Source: Pseudomonas synxantha
GTDB lineage: Bacteria; Pseudomonadota; Gammaproteobacteria; Pseudomonadales; Pseudomonadaceae
DNA length: 64,000 nucleotides
Direction of reading: 5' to 3'
NCBI RefSeq assembly: GCF_900105675.1
Contig: NZ_LT629786.1
Coordinates: forward strand, 4,650,001-4,714,000
The notes under the pieces were generated by a model. The model made no database searches. It was given only the letters and a program-made list of their open reading frames with translations, and was not told the origin of the DNA. Position numbers and translations under genes: made by a program. Shown in pieces: positions 1 through 9,208 of this stretch; position 1 is the first letter of the stretch, and the number at the start of each line of letters is the position of its first letter.

Positions 1-241
1 TTTGGGCGGCGTCGACAAACAGTTTCTGCCGTTCCAGGCACTGCCCGCGCAGCATCGACACCTCCGGCTGCACATAACGACGGGTACGGCTTTCGCGATC
101 GACCTGGGACAACTCCAGAGTGACGCGCGCGCAATCGCCCACCCCATAGGCGCGGTAAGCGTTGTTCAAATGATGGTCCATCGACCAGCGAGTACAGCCG
201 ACAACACTGACGGCCAGGGCAGCAACGAGCAAAATTCGCAT
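1..241 (-). CDS. Small lipoprotein, 3' end outside window
   Basis: Reading the minus strand from an ATG at 241 gives an open frame of 80 codons that runs off the left edge. It begins MRILLVAALAVSVVGCTRW, a short signal peptide followed by a lipobox (VVGC), so the product should be an outer- or inner-membrane lipoprotein. A good ribosome site (AGGAGAA) lies just upstream. The visible part, with its YRAYGVGDCARV and MLRGQCLERQ segments, resembles the start of a small TPR-like lipoprotein, but no function can be assigned. It is divergent from the pyruvate kinase gene. Confidence 0.75.
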   Translation of the reverse strand, partial: MRILLVAALAVSVVGCTRWSMDHHLNNAYRAYGVGDCARVTLELSQVDRESRTRRYVQPEVSMLRGQCLERQKLFVDAAQ

Positions 242-416
242 GGGGGTTCTCCTGTCTTGTGCAGTGTATCGACCCCTGGTCGAAAATCTTCAAGGATGTT
301 TGCCCAGTCAAGCGCAGCAAAAACAAGCCAATCGTCGATAAGTAGTGCAAACGAACAATGACTACAACGAAAGAGCATAGTAGCCTTCTCCAGCGCTTGA
401 ACTCAGGAGTCTGTGC

Positions 417-1868
417 ATGTCCGTCCGTCGCACCAAAATCGTCGCCACCCTTGGCCCGGCCAGCAACTCGCCGGAAGTCCTCGAACAGCTGATTCTGGCT
501 GGTTTGGACGTCGCCCGTCTGAACTTCTCCCACGGCACCCCGGACGAGCACAAGGCTCGCGCCAAGCTGGTGCGTGACCTGGCCGCCAAGCATGGCCGCT
601 TCGTTGCACTGCTGGGTGACCTGCAAGGCCCGAAAATCCGTATCGCCAAATTTGCCAACAAGCGAATCGAGCTGAAGATTGGTGACAAATTCACCTTCTC
701 CACCAGCCACCCGCTGACCGAAGGCACCCAGGACGTCGTGGGTATCGACTACCCGGACCTGGTCAAGGATTGCGGTGTCGGTGACGAACTGCTGCTGGAC
801 GATGGCCGCGTGGTCATGCGCGTCGACACCGCGACCCCGACCGAGCTGCACTGCACCGTGATCATCGGCGGCCCGCTGTCCGACCACAAAGGTATCAACC
901 GCCGCGGCGGTGGCCTGACGGCGCCAGCCCTGACTGAAAAAGACAAGGCTGACATCAAGCTCGCCGCCGAAATGGAAGTCGACTACCTCGCCGTGTCCTT
1001 CCCACGCGACGCCGCCGACATGGAATACGCCCGTAAACTGCGCGACGAAGCCGGCGGCACCGCCTGGCTGGTGGCGAAGATCGAACGCGCCGAAGCCGTG
1101 GCCGACGACGAAACCCTCGACGGCCTGATCAAGGCGTCCGACGCGGTGATGGTTGCCCGTGGCGACCTGGGTGTGGAAATTGGTGACGCCGAGCTGATCG
1201 GTATCCAGAAGAAGATCATCCTGCACGCACGCCGCCACAACAAGGCCGTGATCGTTGCGACCCAGATGATGGAGTCGATGATCCAGAACCCGATGCCGAC
1301 CCGTGCCGAAGTGTCCGACGTGGCCAACGCCGTGCTCGACTACACCGACGCCGTGATGCTCTCGGCTGAAAGTGCCGCCGGCCCGTACCCGCTGGAAGCC
1401 GTGCAGGCCATGGCGCGCATCTGCGTCGGCGCTGAAAAGCATCCGACCAGCAAGACCTCCAGCCACCGCATCGGCAAGGTCTTCGAAAGCTGCGACCAGA
1501 GCATCGCCCTGGCTGCCATGTACACTGCCAACCACTTCCCGGGCGTGAAGGCGATCATCGCCCTGACCGAAAGTGGCTATACGCCGTTAATCATGTCGCG
1601 CATCCGCTCCTCGGTGCCGATCTACGCGTTTACCCCTCACCGCGAAGCCCAGGCCCGCGCGGCGTTGTTCCGTGGTGTGTACACCATCCCGTTCGACCCG
1701 GCTTCGCTGGCACCGAACGAAGTCAGCCAGAAGGCTATCGACGAGCTGGTCAAGCGCGGCGTGGTAGAGAAAGGCGACTGGGTCATCCTCACCAAGGGCG
1801 ACAGCTACCACACCACCGGTGGCACCAATGGCATGAAGATCCTGCACGTGGGCGACCCGCAGGTCTGA
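417..1868 (+). CDS. pykA: Pyruvate kinase (type II)
   Basis: Converts phosphoenolpyruvate and ADP to pyruvate and ATP, the last step of lower glycolysis/Entner-Doudoroff in the cytoplasm. The 483-residue product has the family hallmarks: N-terminal RRTKIVATLGPAS, the substrate loop ARLNFSHG, the inserted B domain around residues 70-165, the catalytic Lys in LVAKIERAEA, the metal/active-site block VMVARGDLGVEIG and the MMESMIQNPMPTRAEVSDVANAV signature. Length fits the AMP-regulated PykA type. The ATG has a GGAG ribosome site (CAGGAGTCTGTGC). It appears monocistronic, with a strong terminator 20 bp downstream. Confidence 0.97.
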   Translation: MSVRRTKIVATLGPASNSPEVLEQLILAGLDVARLNFSHGTPDEHKARAKLVRDLAAKHGRFVALLGDLQGPKIRIAKFANKRIELKIGDKFTFSTSHPLTEGTQDVVGIDYPDLVKDCGVGDELLLDDGRVVMRVDTATPTELHCTVIIGGPLSDHKGINRRGGGLTAPALTEKDKADIKLAAEMEVDYLAVSFPRDAADMEYARKLRDEAGGTAWLVAKIERAEAVADDETLDGLIKASDAVMVARGDLGVEIGDAELIGIQKKIILHARRHNKAVIVATQMMESMIQNPMPTRAEVSDVANAVLDYTDAVMLSAESAAGPYPLEAVQAMARICVGAEKHPTSKTSSHRIGKVFESCDQSIALAAMYTANHFPGVKAIIALTESGYTPLIMSRIRSSVPIYAFTPHREAQARAALFRGVYTIPFDPASLAPNEVSQKAIDELVKRGVVEKGDWVILTKGDSYHTTGGTNGMKILHVGDPQV

Positions 1869-1884
1869 GTGACACGCTGAAAAC

Positions 1885-1917
1885 AAAAGCCCTGCCATGT
1901 GAATGGCGGGGCTTTTT
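1885..1917 (+). terminator. Rho-independent terminator of pykA
   Basis: Stem AAAAGCCCTGCCAT / ATGGCGGGGCTTTT with a GTGA loop and one G.U pair, followed by T residues, starting about 17 bp after the pykA stop. Confidence 0.9.
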
Positions 1918-2000
1918 GCATTTCAAATCAGAGTCATCTGCTGCTAGCCCCCAGCGCGGCATGGATATGTAAGCAACCATGTAGCAGCCACCGGTAACCA

Positions 2001-2379
2001 CGATGCGCAGCGAGCCGCCCTTGATCTTGATCTGCTTTTGATCTTGATCTTAGGCGCCCCGTCAAACCACGCTGGCCGGAATTCGACAGGGATTTGGGGG
2101 GTAAACCGGCAGGGATGCCGCTTTAGCCGCCCCGCGCCATGGATGGGGAGTGGCGGCGGCCCCCCAAATCCCTGTCGGATTACGGGCACACCGAGCCTGA
2201 GCGAGGTGCCGAGTGGTGGGGCATAAGCGTTTTGCTTACTTTTGCGCTTTTCAAAAGTGAGCCGCTGTAAAAGCGGAACCATAAGTAGCCGTTGCCCAAA
2301 TAACGGATATGTACTCGGTAAAAGTCCAACATTCTGGTCGGCTGTCAGGCCGCCATCGGGGGCAAGCCCCCTCCCACAT
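2001..2379 (+). repeat. Long structured intergenic repeat, copy A (single arm)
   Basis: This block recurs, diverged, at 28152-28517 and 62398-62757 and inverted at 61901-62222. Ordered elements: CGATGCGCAGCGAG lead; ACCACGCTGGCCG; an 18-bp perfect outer stem (2084-2101 with 2160-2177) enclosing two hairpins (about 2102-2125 and 2126-2157); GGGCACACCGAGCCTG linker; hairpin 2234-2244/2252-2262; hairpin 2262-2266/2272-2276; ATAACGGATATGTACTCGGT; and a terminal REP (2352-2379). There is no credible reading frame. The same fold is kept in the other arms by compensatory stem changes (see findings). Confidence 0.85.
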
Positions 2380-2529
2380 TTGGATTGCAGTGCATCAGTT
2401 AGATAGCTATAAGCTGCCCGGGAGCAGATACCCATGCCCACCGCGGACAAGCCCGACTCCCACATTGGAATGCGGTCAACTGTGGGAGCCGGGCTTGCCC
2501 GCGATGGCGCCAGAACAGCCAACACCGTT
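2380..2529. repeat. Repeat tail plus REP palindrome between pykA and enoyl-CoA hydratase
   Basis: A segment with GTGCATCA and TAGCTATAAGCTGCC (2391-2420) is shared with the tail of the 62.8 kb repeat. It is followed by facing REP ends CCCGACTCCCACATT and CTGTGGGAGCCGGGCTTGCC (about 2450-2505). No gene is seen here. Confidence 0.6.
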
Positions 2530-3279
2530 TTATCGCCGGGTGATAAACCCCGACAACGCCGCAATCGCCTCCGGCGATCTCAAGCGCTGGGTAAACAACG
2601 CCCCCTCCTCCTCGATCACCTGCCGCAACTGCTCGCGATCAACGCTTTTCATCAACTGCTTGGTGACCTGCACCGCCCCCGGCGCCAGGCTTTCAAAACG
2701 TCCGGCCATTTCTCGCGCCTTGGCCAAGGCCGCCTCGCCACTGCCCAACGCCTCGGTGGCAATCCCCCACGCTGCGGCTTGTTCGCCAGTGAACCCCTCG
2801 CCCAACAACAGTAGTTCAGCCGCCTTCGCATGTCCCAGCAACCGCGGCAGGATCAGGCTCGAGCCAAACTCCGGGCACAAACCCAGGTTAACGAACGGCA
2901 TGCGCAAGCGTGCATCGCGGCTGATATACACCAGGTCGCAATGCAGCAACAGCGTGGTGCCAATGCCCACCGCCGCTCCAGCCACGGCGGCGATCACCGG
3001 TTTGCGGCAGTTGAGCAGGCTTTTCATAAAGTGAAACGGTGGGCTGTCGAGATCGTTGGGTGGCTGTTCGAGAAAATCGCTGATGTCATTGCCGGCGGTA
3101 AAACACTCGCTGCTGCCCTGGAGCAGTACGGCGCGAATATCCGAGTCTGCATCGGCCTGTTCCAGCGCCTCGGCCAGTTGCGTATACATGGCACGGGTCA
3201 GGGCGTTTTTCTTGTCAGGGCGATTGAGCTGCAAGGTCAGCAACCCGCGTTCGCGTTGCTGCAGGATGGCGTCGGTCAT
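2530..3279 (-). CDS. Enoyl-CoA hydratase/isomerase family protein
   Basis: A 249-residue crotonase-fold enzyme, probably hydrating or isomerising an enoyl-CoA in fatty-acid or related CoA-ester breakdown. Visible signatures: LNRPDKKNALT near the N-terminus, the oxyanion-hole segment CFTAGNDISDF (about residues 59-69), KPVIAAVAGAAVGIGTT (about 93-109) and the catalytic-loop glutamate in LGLCPEFGSS (about 133-142). Only one acid is evident at the active site, which fits isomerase-like members as well as hydratases. It lies 30 bp downstream of the ferredoxin-reductase gene on the same strand, so the two are probably co-transcribed, as in P. aeruginosa (PA4330/PA4331 order). Substrate unknown. 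Confidence 0.9.
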   Translation of the reverse strand: MTDAILQQRERGLLTLQLNRPDKKNALTRAMYTQLAEALEQADADSDIRAVLLQGSSECFTAGNDISDFLEQPPNDLDSPPFHFMKSLLNCRKPVIAAVAGAAVGIGTTLLLHCDLVYISRDARLRMPFVNLGLCPEFGSSLILPRLLGHAKAAELLLLGEGFTGEQAAAWGIATEALGSGEAALAKAREMAGRFESLAPGAVQVTKQLMKSVDREQLRQVIEEEGALFTQRLRSPEAIAALSGFITRR

Positions 3280-3309
3280 GGCGAATCTCGCGGCAAAAGG
3301 TTTCAGCGC

Positions 3310-4242
3310 TCAACCACGGGGCAGGAACACATCGGCCAGCAGTTGATTGCGCGGCAGCCCGGCCAGGAACAGGCGCTTGGAAAAAGCCTCGACGCTGACA
3401 GGGTGACCGCAGAGTAAAGCCAGCGTTTGCCGCGAAACAAGCCGCAGTTGCGCCAATGCCTGGTTCAACTCTGCCGCCGTCCATAGCTCCACCGTCAGGT
3501 TCCCATGCTGCGTGGCCAGCGCCGCCAGGGGTTCGGCCAGGTAATGAGCCTCGGCATCATGGGCCAGGTGAATGACACGGATGGCACCTTGGTGATCCTG
3601 GCGCAGCGCTTCGCGCAATATGCCCCACAACGGGCCCAGGCCGGTGCCGGCGGCCAGCAGCCACAACGGCCGCGATTGCCAGTCAGGGTCATAGTGCAGC
3701 GCCCCGCCCCGCAACTCGCCCAGGCGCAGAGGCTCACCAACCTTGAAATGGCGAGCGGCATCGCTGAATTCACCGTGTTGGCGGCAATCGATATGAAACT
3801 CCAGGTATGCATCCTGCTGGGGCAAGCTCGCCAGGGAATACGGGCGCGCCACCTGCCCCGCCCACAACACCAGATGCTGCCCGGCCCGATACCGCAGGCC
3901 ACGCTCCGGTAGCAGGCGCAGGCGCAGCACCGTGGAACTCAACCAATCAGCGCCCACCACCTGGCCCGCCAGGCCGTCACGCAACGGTTCAAATGCTTCG
4001 ATCTGGAGGTCGCCGACGACCCGACACTGACACGCCAGGCGCCAACCCTGCTGACGTTGTGTCGGGCTCAGGGCTTCGGGCTGCTGGTCATCGACCTTGC
4101 CCTGGCAACGCACCAGGCACGCATGGCAGCTGCCGGCCCGGCAACTGTAGGGCACGGCGACTCCCGCCTGGTTCAAGGCATCCAGCAGGTTAGCGCCGGT
4201 GGGCACCGACCAATGGCGTTCGCCGACGTGCAGTTCAGGCAT
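3310..4242 (-). CDS. Ferredoxin-domain flavin/NAD(P) oxidoreductase
   Basis: A 310-residue soluble electron-transfer protein. The N-terminal plant-type [2Fe-2S] ferredoxin domain carries the cluster ligands in SCRAGSCHACLVRC plus a later Cys in LACQC. Next come an FAD-binding barrel with RPYSLAS and an NAD-binding domain with AGTGLGPLWGI. The layout matches phenol-hydroxylase/CDP-6-deoxy reductase-type single-chain reductases. An ATG at 4242 (MPELHVGERHW) is preferred over an in-frame TTG at 4254; neither has a strong ribosome site. It is divergent from fumarase and in a probable operon with the downstream enoyl-CoA hydratase. The electron-acceptor partner is not evident. Confidence 0.9.
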   Translation of the reverse strand: MPELHVGERHWSVPTGANLLDALNQAGVAVPYSCRAGSCHACLVRCQGKVDDQQPEALSPTQRQQGWRLACQCRVVGDLQIEAFEPLRDGLAGQVVGADWLSSTVLRLRLLPERGLRYRAGQHLVLWAGQVARPYSLASLPQQDAYLEFHIDCRQHGEFSDAARHFKVGEPLRLGELRGGALHYDPDWQSRPLWLLAAGTGLGPLWGILREALRQDHQGAIRVIHLAHDAEAHYLAEPLAALATQHGNLTVELWTAAELNQALAQLRLVSRQTLALLCGHPVSVEAFSKRLFLAGLPRNQLLADVFLPRG

Positions 4243-4458
4243 ATGGAGGCTCAATCAATAGGTTTGCGCACAGGGAATCACGCCCGGCAGAGTTTGACCA
4301 TAGTCGGGTGTATCGGCCACCGCGCCGGGTTATACTGCCGCGCCTTTTTAGCGTCGCGCCTGCACCACTTTGGCGTGCCTTGGAAAGATGGTTTCAGCCG
4401 ACCGACGCAACACTGAAGCCACCTTTATTGAATGTTCCCTTATAGAGGAGCGCGACTC

Positions 4459-5982
4459 ATGACCGTGATCAAGCAAGACGACCTGATTCAGAGCGTTGCC
4501 GACGCCCTGCAATTCATTTCCTATTACCACCCCGTTGACTTCATCCAGGCTATGCACGAAGCCTACCTGCGCGAAGAATCGCCGGCGGCCCGTGACTCCA
4601 TCGCCCAGATCCTGATCAACTCGCGCATGTGCGCCACCGGCCACCGCCCGATCTGCCAGGATACCGGTATCGTCACCGTGTTCGTGCGCGTAGGCATGGA
4701 TGTACGCTGGGACGGCGCCACCATGGGCCTGGACGACATGATCAACGAAGGCGTGCGTCGCGCCTACAACCTGCCGGAAAACGTCCTGCGTGCATCCATC
4801 CTCGCCGATCCGGCGGGCGCGCGGAAAAACACCAAGGACAACACCCCGGCGGTGATCCACTACTCCATCGTCCCGGGTAACACCGTGGAAGTGGACGTGG
4901 CGGCCAAGGGCGGTGGTTCCGAGAACAAGTCGAAAATGGCCATGCTCAACCCGTCCGACTCCATCGTCGACTGGGTGCTCAAGACCGTTCCGACCATGGG
5001 CGCCGGCTGGTGCCCACCGGGCATGCTCGGCATCGGCATCGGCGGCACCGCCGAGAAAGCCGCGGTGATGGCCAAGGAAGTGTTGATGGAATCCATCGAC
5101 ATCCACGAGCTGAAAAAGCGCGGCCCGCAGAACCGTATCGAAGAGATGCGCCTTGAGCTGTTCGAGAAGGTCAACCAACTGGGCATCGGCGCCCAGGGCC
5201 TGGGTGGCCTGACCACCGTGCTCGACGTGAAGATCATGGACTACCCGACCCACGCCGCGTCCCTGCCGGTGTGCATGATCCCCAACTGCGCCGCCACCCG
5301 TCACGCGCACTTCGTGCTCGACGGTTCGGGCCCGGCGTCGCTGGAAGCGCCATCGCTGGACGCCTACCCGGAAATCGTCTGGGAAGCCGGCCCGTCGGCC
5401 CGCCGCGTCAACCTCGACACCCTGACCCCGGAAGAAGTGCAAAGCTGGAAGCCGGGCGAAACCGTGTTGCTCAACGGCAAGATGCTCACCGGCCGCGACG
5501 CAGCGCACAAGCGCATGGTCGAGATGCTCAACAAGGGCGAGACCCTGCCGGTGGACCTCAAGGGCCGCTTTATCTACTACGTCGGCCCGGTTGATCCGGT
5601 GCGCGAAGAAGTGGTCGGCCCGGCTGGCCCAACCACCGCGACGCGGATGGACAAATTCACCCGCCAGATCCTCGAGCAGACTGGCCTGCTGGGCATGATC
5701 GGCAAATCCGAGCGCGGCCCGACCGCCATCGAAGCGATCAAGGACCACAAGGCCGTGTACCTGATGGCCGTGGGCGGCGCCGCTTACCTGGTGGCGCAAG
5801 CCATCAAGAAGTCGCGCGTGGTAGCGTTCGCCGAACTAGGCATGGAAGCCATCTACGAGTTCGACGTAAAAGACATGCCGGTCACCGTTGCAGTGGACAG
5901 TCAGGGCGAGTCGGTACACATCACCGGTCCTGCCATCTGGCAGAAAAAGATCAGTGAGAGCCTGGCGGTAGAAGTACAGTAA
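4459..5982 (+). CDS. fumA: Fumarate hydratase, class I (iron-sulfur)
   Basis: Interconverts fumarate and malate in the TCA cycle using a [4Fe-4S] cluster. The 507-residue chain has the N-terminal catalytic part (MCATGHRPICQDTGIVTVF, KGGGSENKSKMAM) and a C-terminal beta part (LNGKMLTGRDAAHKRM, YYVGPVDP, GPTTATRMD). Conserved Cys residues occur in ICQDTG, WCPPGMLG and VCMIPNCAA. I start at the ATG at 4459 (MTVIKQDD), not the upstream in-frame ATG at 4432, because AGAGGAG lies 8 bp before 4459. It stands alone, with a REP palindrome directly after the stop. Confidence 0.96.
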   Translation: MTVIKQDDLIQSVADALQFISYYHPVDFIQAMHEAYLREESPAARDSIAQILINSRMCATGHRPICQDTGIVTVFVRVGMDVRWDGATMGLDDMINEGVRRAYNLPENVLRASILADPAGARKNTKDNTPAVIHYSIVPGNTVEVDVAAKGGGSENKSKMAMLNPSDSIVDWVLKTVPTMGAGWCPPGMLGIGIGGTAEKAAVMAKEVLMESIDIHELKKRGPQNRIEEMRLELFEKVNQLGIGAQGLGGLTTVLDVKIMDYPTHAASLPVCMIPNCAATRHAHFVLDGSGPASLEAPSLDAYPEIVWEAGPSARRVNLDTLTPEEVQSWKPGETVLLNGKMLTGRDAAHKRMVEMLNKGETLPVDLKGRFIYYVGPVDPVREEVVGPAGPTTATRMDKFTRQILEQTGLLGMIGKSERGPTAIEAIKDHKAVYLMAVGGAAYLVAQAIKKSRVVAFAELGMEAIYEFDVKDMPVTVAVDSQGESVHITGPAIWQKKISESLAVEVQ

Positions 5983-5988
5983 GTCGAT

Positions 5989-6013
5989 GTGGGAGGGGCT
6001 TGCCCCCTCCCAC
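5989..6013. repeat. REP palindrome
   Basis: Self-complementary GTGGGAGGGGC / GCCCCCTCCCAC, six bases after the fumarase stop. It may also act as a transcription attenuator or mRNA 3'-end stabiliser. Confidence 0.8.
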
Positions 6014-6072
6014 ACACGTTCCAGACAGCTCATGGTATGGTGCTCGCCCTTACCGTGCCTGTTCATCATCGT

Positions 6073-7839
6073 ATGATCGTGATCCCTCGCCCCCTGCGCC
6101 TGACCTTTTACTCGTTATTGATCATCGCCGGTGCGGTGCTGGCCGCTGCCTTGGCCACACGCCATGCCGAACGCCAGGCCCTGGTGGATGACGCCGCTCG
6201 CGCCAATCAGCAACTTGCGCTGTATGCCAACTCCCTGCACACCCTGATCGAACGCTACCGCGCCCTGCCCGCCGTGCTGGCCCTGGACTCGGAAATGATC
6301 CGCGCCTTGAAGGGCCCGCTGGATAGCACCACCCAGGACGTGCTCAATCGCAAGCTCGAACGCATCAACGGCGCCGCCCAATCATCCACCCTGGAGCTGA
6401 TGGACCGCAGCGGCCTGGCGGTGGCCGCCAGCAACTGGAATTTGCCCAGCAGCTATGTCGGCCACAACTACGCATTTCGCCCGTATTTCAGCCAGACCCT
6501 GAGCCAAGGCACCGGGCGTTTTTACGCGGTGGGGGTGACTACTGGCATTCCGGGTTACTTCCTTTCCAGCGCGGTGGTCGATGAGCACGAGCAGTTCCTC
6601 GGCGCCATGGTGGTCAAGCTGGAATTCCCTGAGCTTGAACGCGAATGGGCCCAGGGTAATGACTTGCTGTTGGTCAGCGATGCGCGGGGCATTGTGTTTA
6701 TCGCCAACCAGCCGGGCTGGCGTTATCGCAACCTGCGACCGTTGTCCGAAACTGACCTGGCTGAACTCAAGGCCACCCGCCAATACGACAAGAAACACCT
6801 GCAGCCGCTGGAGACCAGCGTCTTGCAGCGCTTCGACGACAACAGCCATTTGATGCGCGTCAATGGCCCCGACGGTAATGCCAACTACATCTGGGAGTCC
6901 CTGCCGTTGAAAGCCGAGGGTTGGACCCTGCACCTGCTGCGCAAACCCCAGTTCCCGTTTGAGGACCAACGCAACGCCGGTCTCGCCGCCGCGGGTTCCT
7001 GGCTGGCGCTGGTATTCCTGGCGCTGTTCCTCAGCCAGCGCTGGCGCCTGGCCCGCTTGCGTCAGCGCAGCCGCGAAGAGCTGGAACAGTTGGTCGAGGA
7101 GCGCACCCAGGCGCTGCGCACCGCCCAGGACGGCCTGGTGCAGTCGGCCAAGCTGGCGGCACTGGGGCAGATGTCCGCCGCCCTCGCCCATGAAATCAAC
7201 CAACCGTTGACGGCCCAACGCATGCAACTGGCAACACTGCGCCTGTTGCTCGACCACGGCCGCGTCGACGATGCCTACAAGGCACTCACGCCGCTCGATG
7301 ACATGCTCACGCGCATGGCCGCGCTCACCGGGCACCTCAAGACCTTCGCCCGCAAGAGCCCCAGCGGCCTGCGTGAACGCCTGGACCTGGCCACCGTGGT
7401 CGATCAGTCCCTGCACTTGCTCGACGCGCGCCTGCGTGACGAAGCCATCGGCGTCGTGCTCAACCTGACGCGCCCGGCCTGGGTACGCGGCGACGCGATC
7501 CGCCTGGAACAGGTACTGATCAACCTGCTGCGCAACGCGCTGGACGCCATGGCCGACAAGCCGCGCAAGCGCCTGGAAATCCGCCTGCATGCCGATCAGC
7601 AGCTGTGGCAGTTGACTGTCAGCGACAGCGGCGGCGGGATTGCCGAAGAGCACCTGAACAGCGTGTTCGATCCGTTCTTCACCACCAAGCCGGTGGGCGA
7701 TGGCCTCGGCTTGGGGCTGGCGGTGTCCTACGCTATCGTGCATGAATTGGGCGGGCGCCTGAGCGCCGGCAACCGTGGCGACGGCGCAGTGTTTACCCTG
7801 ACCTTGCCGATTGCATTGGAGACGCCAGCGCCATGTTGA
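6073..7839 (+). CDS. mifS: DctB/MifS-type sensor histidine kinase
   Basis: A 588-residue membrane sensor. TM1 at about residues 13-33, a large periplasmic Cache-type sensor region to about 300, TM2 ([15 protein letters not shown]), a coiled-coil linker, then HisKA with phospho-acceptor His373 ([13 protein letters not shown]). The HATPase boxes are [16 protein letters not shown] and GLGLGLAVS. The family senses C4-dicarboxylates or alpha-ketoglutarate. Its length and its adjacency to an alpha-ketoglutarate-type permease favour MifS over DctB, but that is inference. The ATG at 6073 is chosen because upstream candidates would start inside the REP. Its end overlaps the regulator gene by 7 bp, so the two are translationally coupled. 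Confidence 0.88.
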   Translation: MIVIPRPLRLTFYSLLIIAGAVLAAALATRHAERQALVDDAARANQQLALYANSLHTLIERYRALPAVLALDSEMIRALKGPLDSTTQDVLNRKLERINGAAQSSTLELMDRSGLAVAASNWNLPSSYVGHNYAFRPYFSQTLSQGTGRFYAVGVTTGIPGYFLSSAVVDEHEQFLGAMVVKLEFPELEREWAQGNDLLLVSDARGIVFIANQPGWRYRNLRPLSETDLAELKATRQYDKKHLQPLETSVLQRFDDNSHLMRVNGPDGNANYIWESLPLKAEGWTLHLLRKPQFPFEDQRNAGLAAAGSWLALVFLALFLSQRWRLARLRQRSREELEQLVEERTQALRTAQDGLVQSAKLAALGQMSAALAHEINQPLTAQRMQLATLRLLLDHGRVDDAYKALTPLDDMLTRMAALTGHLKTFARKSPSGLRERLDLATVVDQSLHLLDARLRDEAIGVVLNLTRPAWVRGDAIRLEQVLINLLRNALDAMADKPRKRLEIRLHADQQLWQLTVSDSGGGIAEEHLNSVFDPFFTTKPVGDGLGLGLAVSYAIVHELGGRLSAGNRGDGAVFTLTLPIALETPAPC

Positions 7840-9158
7840 ACGCCGTAATTGTGGTCGATGACGAAGCCAGCATTCGCACCGCCGTCGAGCAATGGCTGAG
7901 CCTTTCGGGGTTTGAGGTGCAATTGTTCAGTCGCGCCGAAGAATGCCTGGCGCACCTGCCCAAAGACTTTTCCGGTGTGATTTTGAGCGATGTGCGCATG
8001 CCCGGGCTCGGCGGCCTTGAGTTGCTGGCCGAGGTAAAGCGTCGCGATGCCGACCTGCCGGTGATTTTGCTCACCGGCCATGGTGACGTGCCGATGGCCG
8101 TCGAAGCCATGCGCGACGGTGCCTACGATTTCCTGGAGAAACCCTTTAGCCCCGAGGCCCTGCTCAACAGCCTGCGCCGGGCATTGGACAAGCGTGGCCT
8201 GATCCTGGAAAACCGCCGCCTGCATCAACAGGCCGATCACCGCGCACAGCTGGAATCCAGCCTGCTGGGGGTCTCCCGCAGCTTGCAGAACCTGCGCCGC
8301 CAGGTGCTGGACCTGGCGACCCTGCCGGTCAATGTGCTGATCCGTGGCGAGACGGGCAGCGGCAAGGAATTGGTTGCTCGCTGCCTGCACGACTTTGGCC
8401 CCAGGGCGAAAAAGCCGTTTGTAGCACTCAACTGTGCCGCCATCCCCGAGCAGCTGTTTGAAGCCGAGTTGTTCGGCCACGAAAGCGGCGCCTTTACCGG
8501 CGCCCAGGGCAAACGCATCGGCAAGCTGGAATACGCCCATGGCGGCACGTTGTTCCTGGATGAGATCGAAAGCATGCCCCTGGCCCAACAAGTGAAATTG
8601 CTGCGGGTGTTGCAGGAACAGAAGCTGGAGCGGCTGGGTTCCAACCAAAGCATCCATGTGGATCTGCGCATCATCGCCGCCACCAAGCCTGACCTCCTGG
8701 AAGAGGCCCGCGCCGGGCGTTTTCGTGAAGACCTGGCCTATCGCCTGAACGTCGCGCAACTGCGCCTGCCGCCGTTGCGCGAGCGCCGCGAAGATATTCC
8801 GTTGCTGTACGACCATTTCGCGCAAAGTGCTGCTGAACGTTTGGGGCGTCATGTCGAACCCTTGAGTGGGCCACAGTTGGGGCGCCTGCTCAGTCATGAC
8901 TGGCCGGGGAACGTGCGTGAACTGGCCAACGTCGCCGAGCGCCAGGTGTTGGGGCTCGGCGATCCGGAACCGGACGGCATCGAGGCCGGGCAATCGTTGG
9001 CGGCGCAACAGGAAGCGTTCGAGGCACATTGCCTGAAAGCCGCATTAACTCGGCATAAAGGCGATATCAAGGCAGTGCTGGCCGAGCTGCAACTGCCGCG
9101 CCGGACCCTCAATGAAAAGATGCAGCGGCATGGGTTGGCAAGGGAGATGTTTCTCTAG
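7833..9158 (+). CDS. mifR: DctD/MifR-type sigma-54 response regulator
   Basis: An NtrC-family activator of 441 residues. The receiver domain has phospho-acceptor Asp53 (LSDVRMPG). The AAA+ domain has Walker A GETGSGKE near residue 172, the sigma-54-contact loop GAFTGA and Walker B LFLDEIE. A C-terminal Fis-type helix-turn-helix ends the protein (DIKAVLAELQLPRRTLNEKM). It should activate RpoN-dependent transcription when phosphorylated by the overlapping kinase. The likely target is the permease gene that follows, which has a sigma-54 promoter and an upstream palindrome. Confidence 0.92.
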   Translation: MLNAVIVVDDEASIRTAVEQWLSLSGFEVQLFSRAEECLAHLPKDFSGVILSDVRMPGLGGLELLAEVKRRDADLPVILLTGHGDVPMAVEAMRDGAYDFLEKPFSPEALLNSLRRALDKRGLILENRRLHQQADHRAQLESSLLGVSRSLQNLRRQVLDLATLPVNVLIRGETGSGKELVARCLHDFGPRAKKPFVALNCAAIPEQLFEAELFGHESGAFTGAQGKRIGKLEYAHGGTLFLDEIESMPLAQQVKLLRVLQEQKLERLGSNQSIHVDLRIIAATKPDLLEEARAGRFREDLAYRLNVAQLRLPPLRERREDIPLLYDHFAQSAAERLGRHVEPLSGPQLGRLLSHDWPGNVRELANVAERQVLGLGDPEPDGIEAGQSLAAQQEAFEAHCLKAALTRHKGDIKAVLAELQLPRRTLNEKMQRHGLAREMFL

Positions 9159-9208
9159 CGACCTTCCGATCGCCATCAGGGCTTGCCCCAGATGGCGCCA
9201 GCAACCAT

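Noticed and set aside
1944..2564. 206-codon minus-strand frame in repeat copy A
   Set aside because: Same reason: built from repeat sequence, with a different frame from the related frames in other copies.
4348..5799. Long minus-strand open frame opposite fumarase
   Set aside because: Antisense shadow of a high-GC gene; His/Arg-rich composition, no domain, and fumarase on the other strand is certain.
5989..6072. Longer start for the DctB/MifS-type kinase
   Set aside because: It would place the first codons within a REP palindrome; ATG 6073 begins directly before the first membrane helix.
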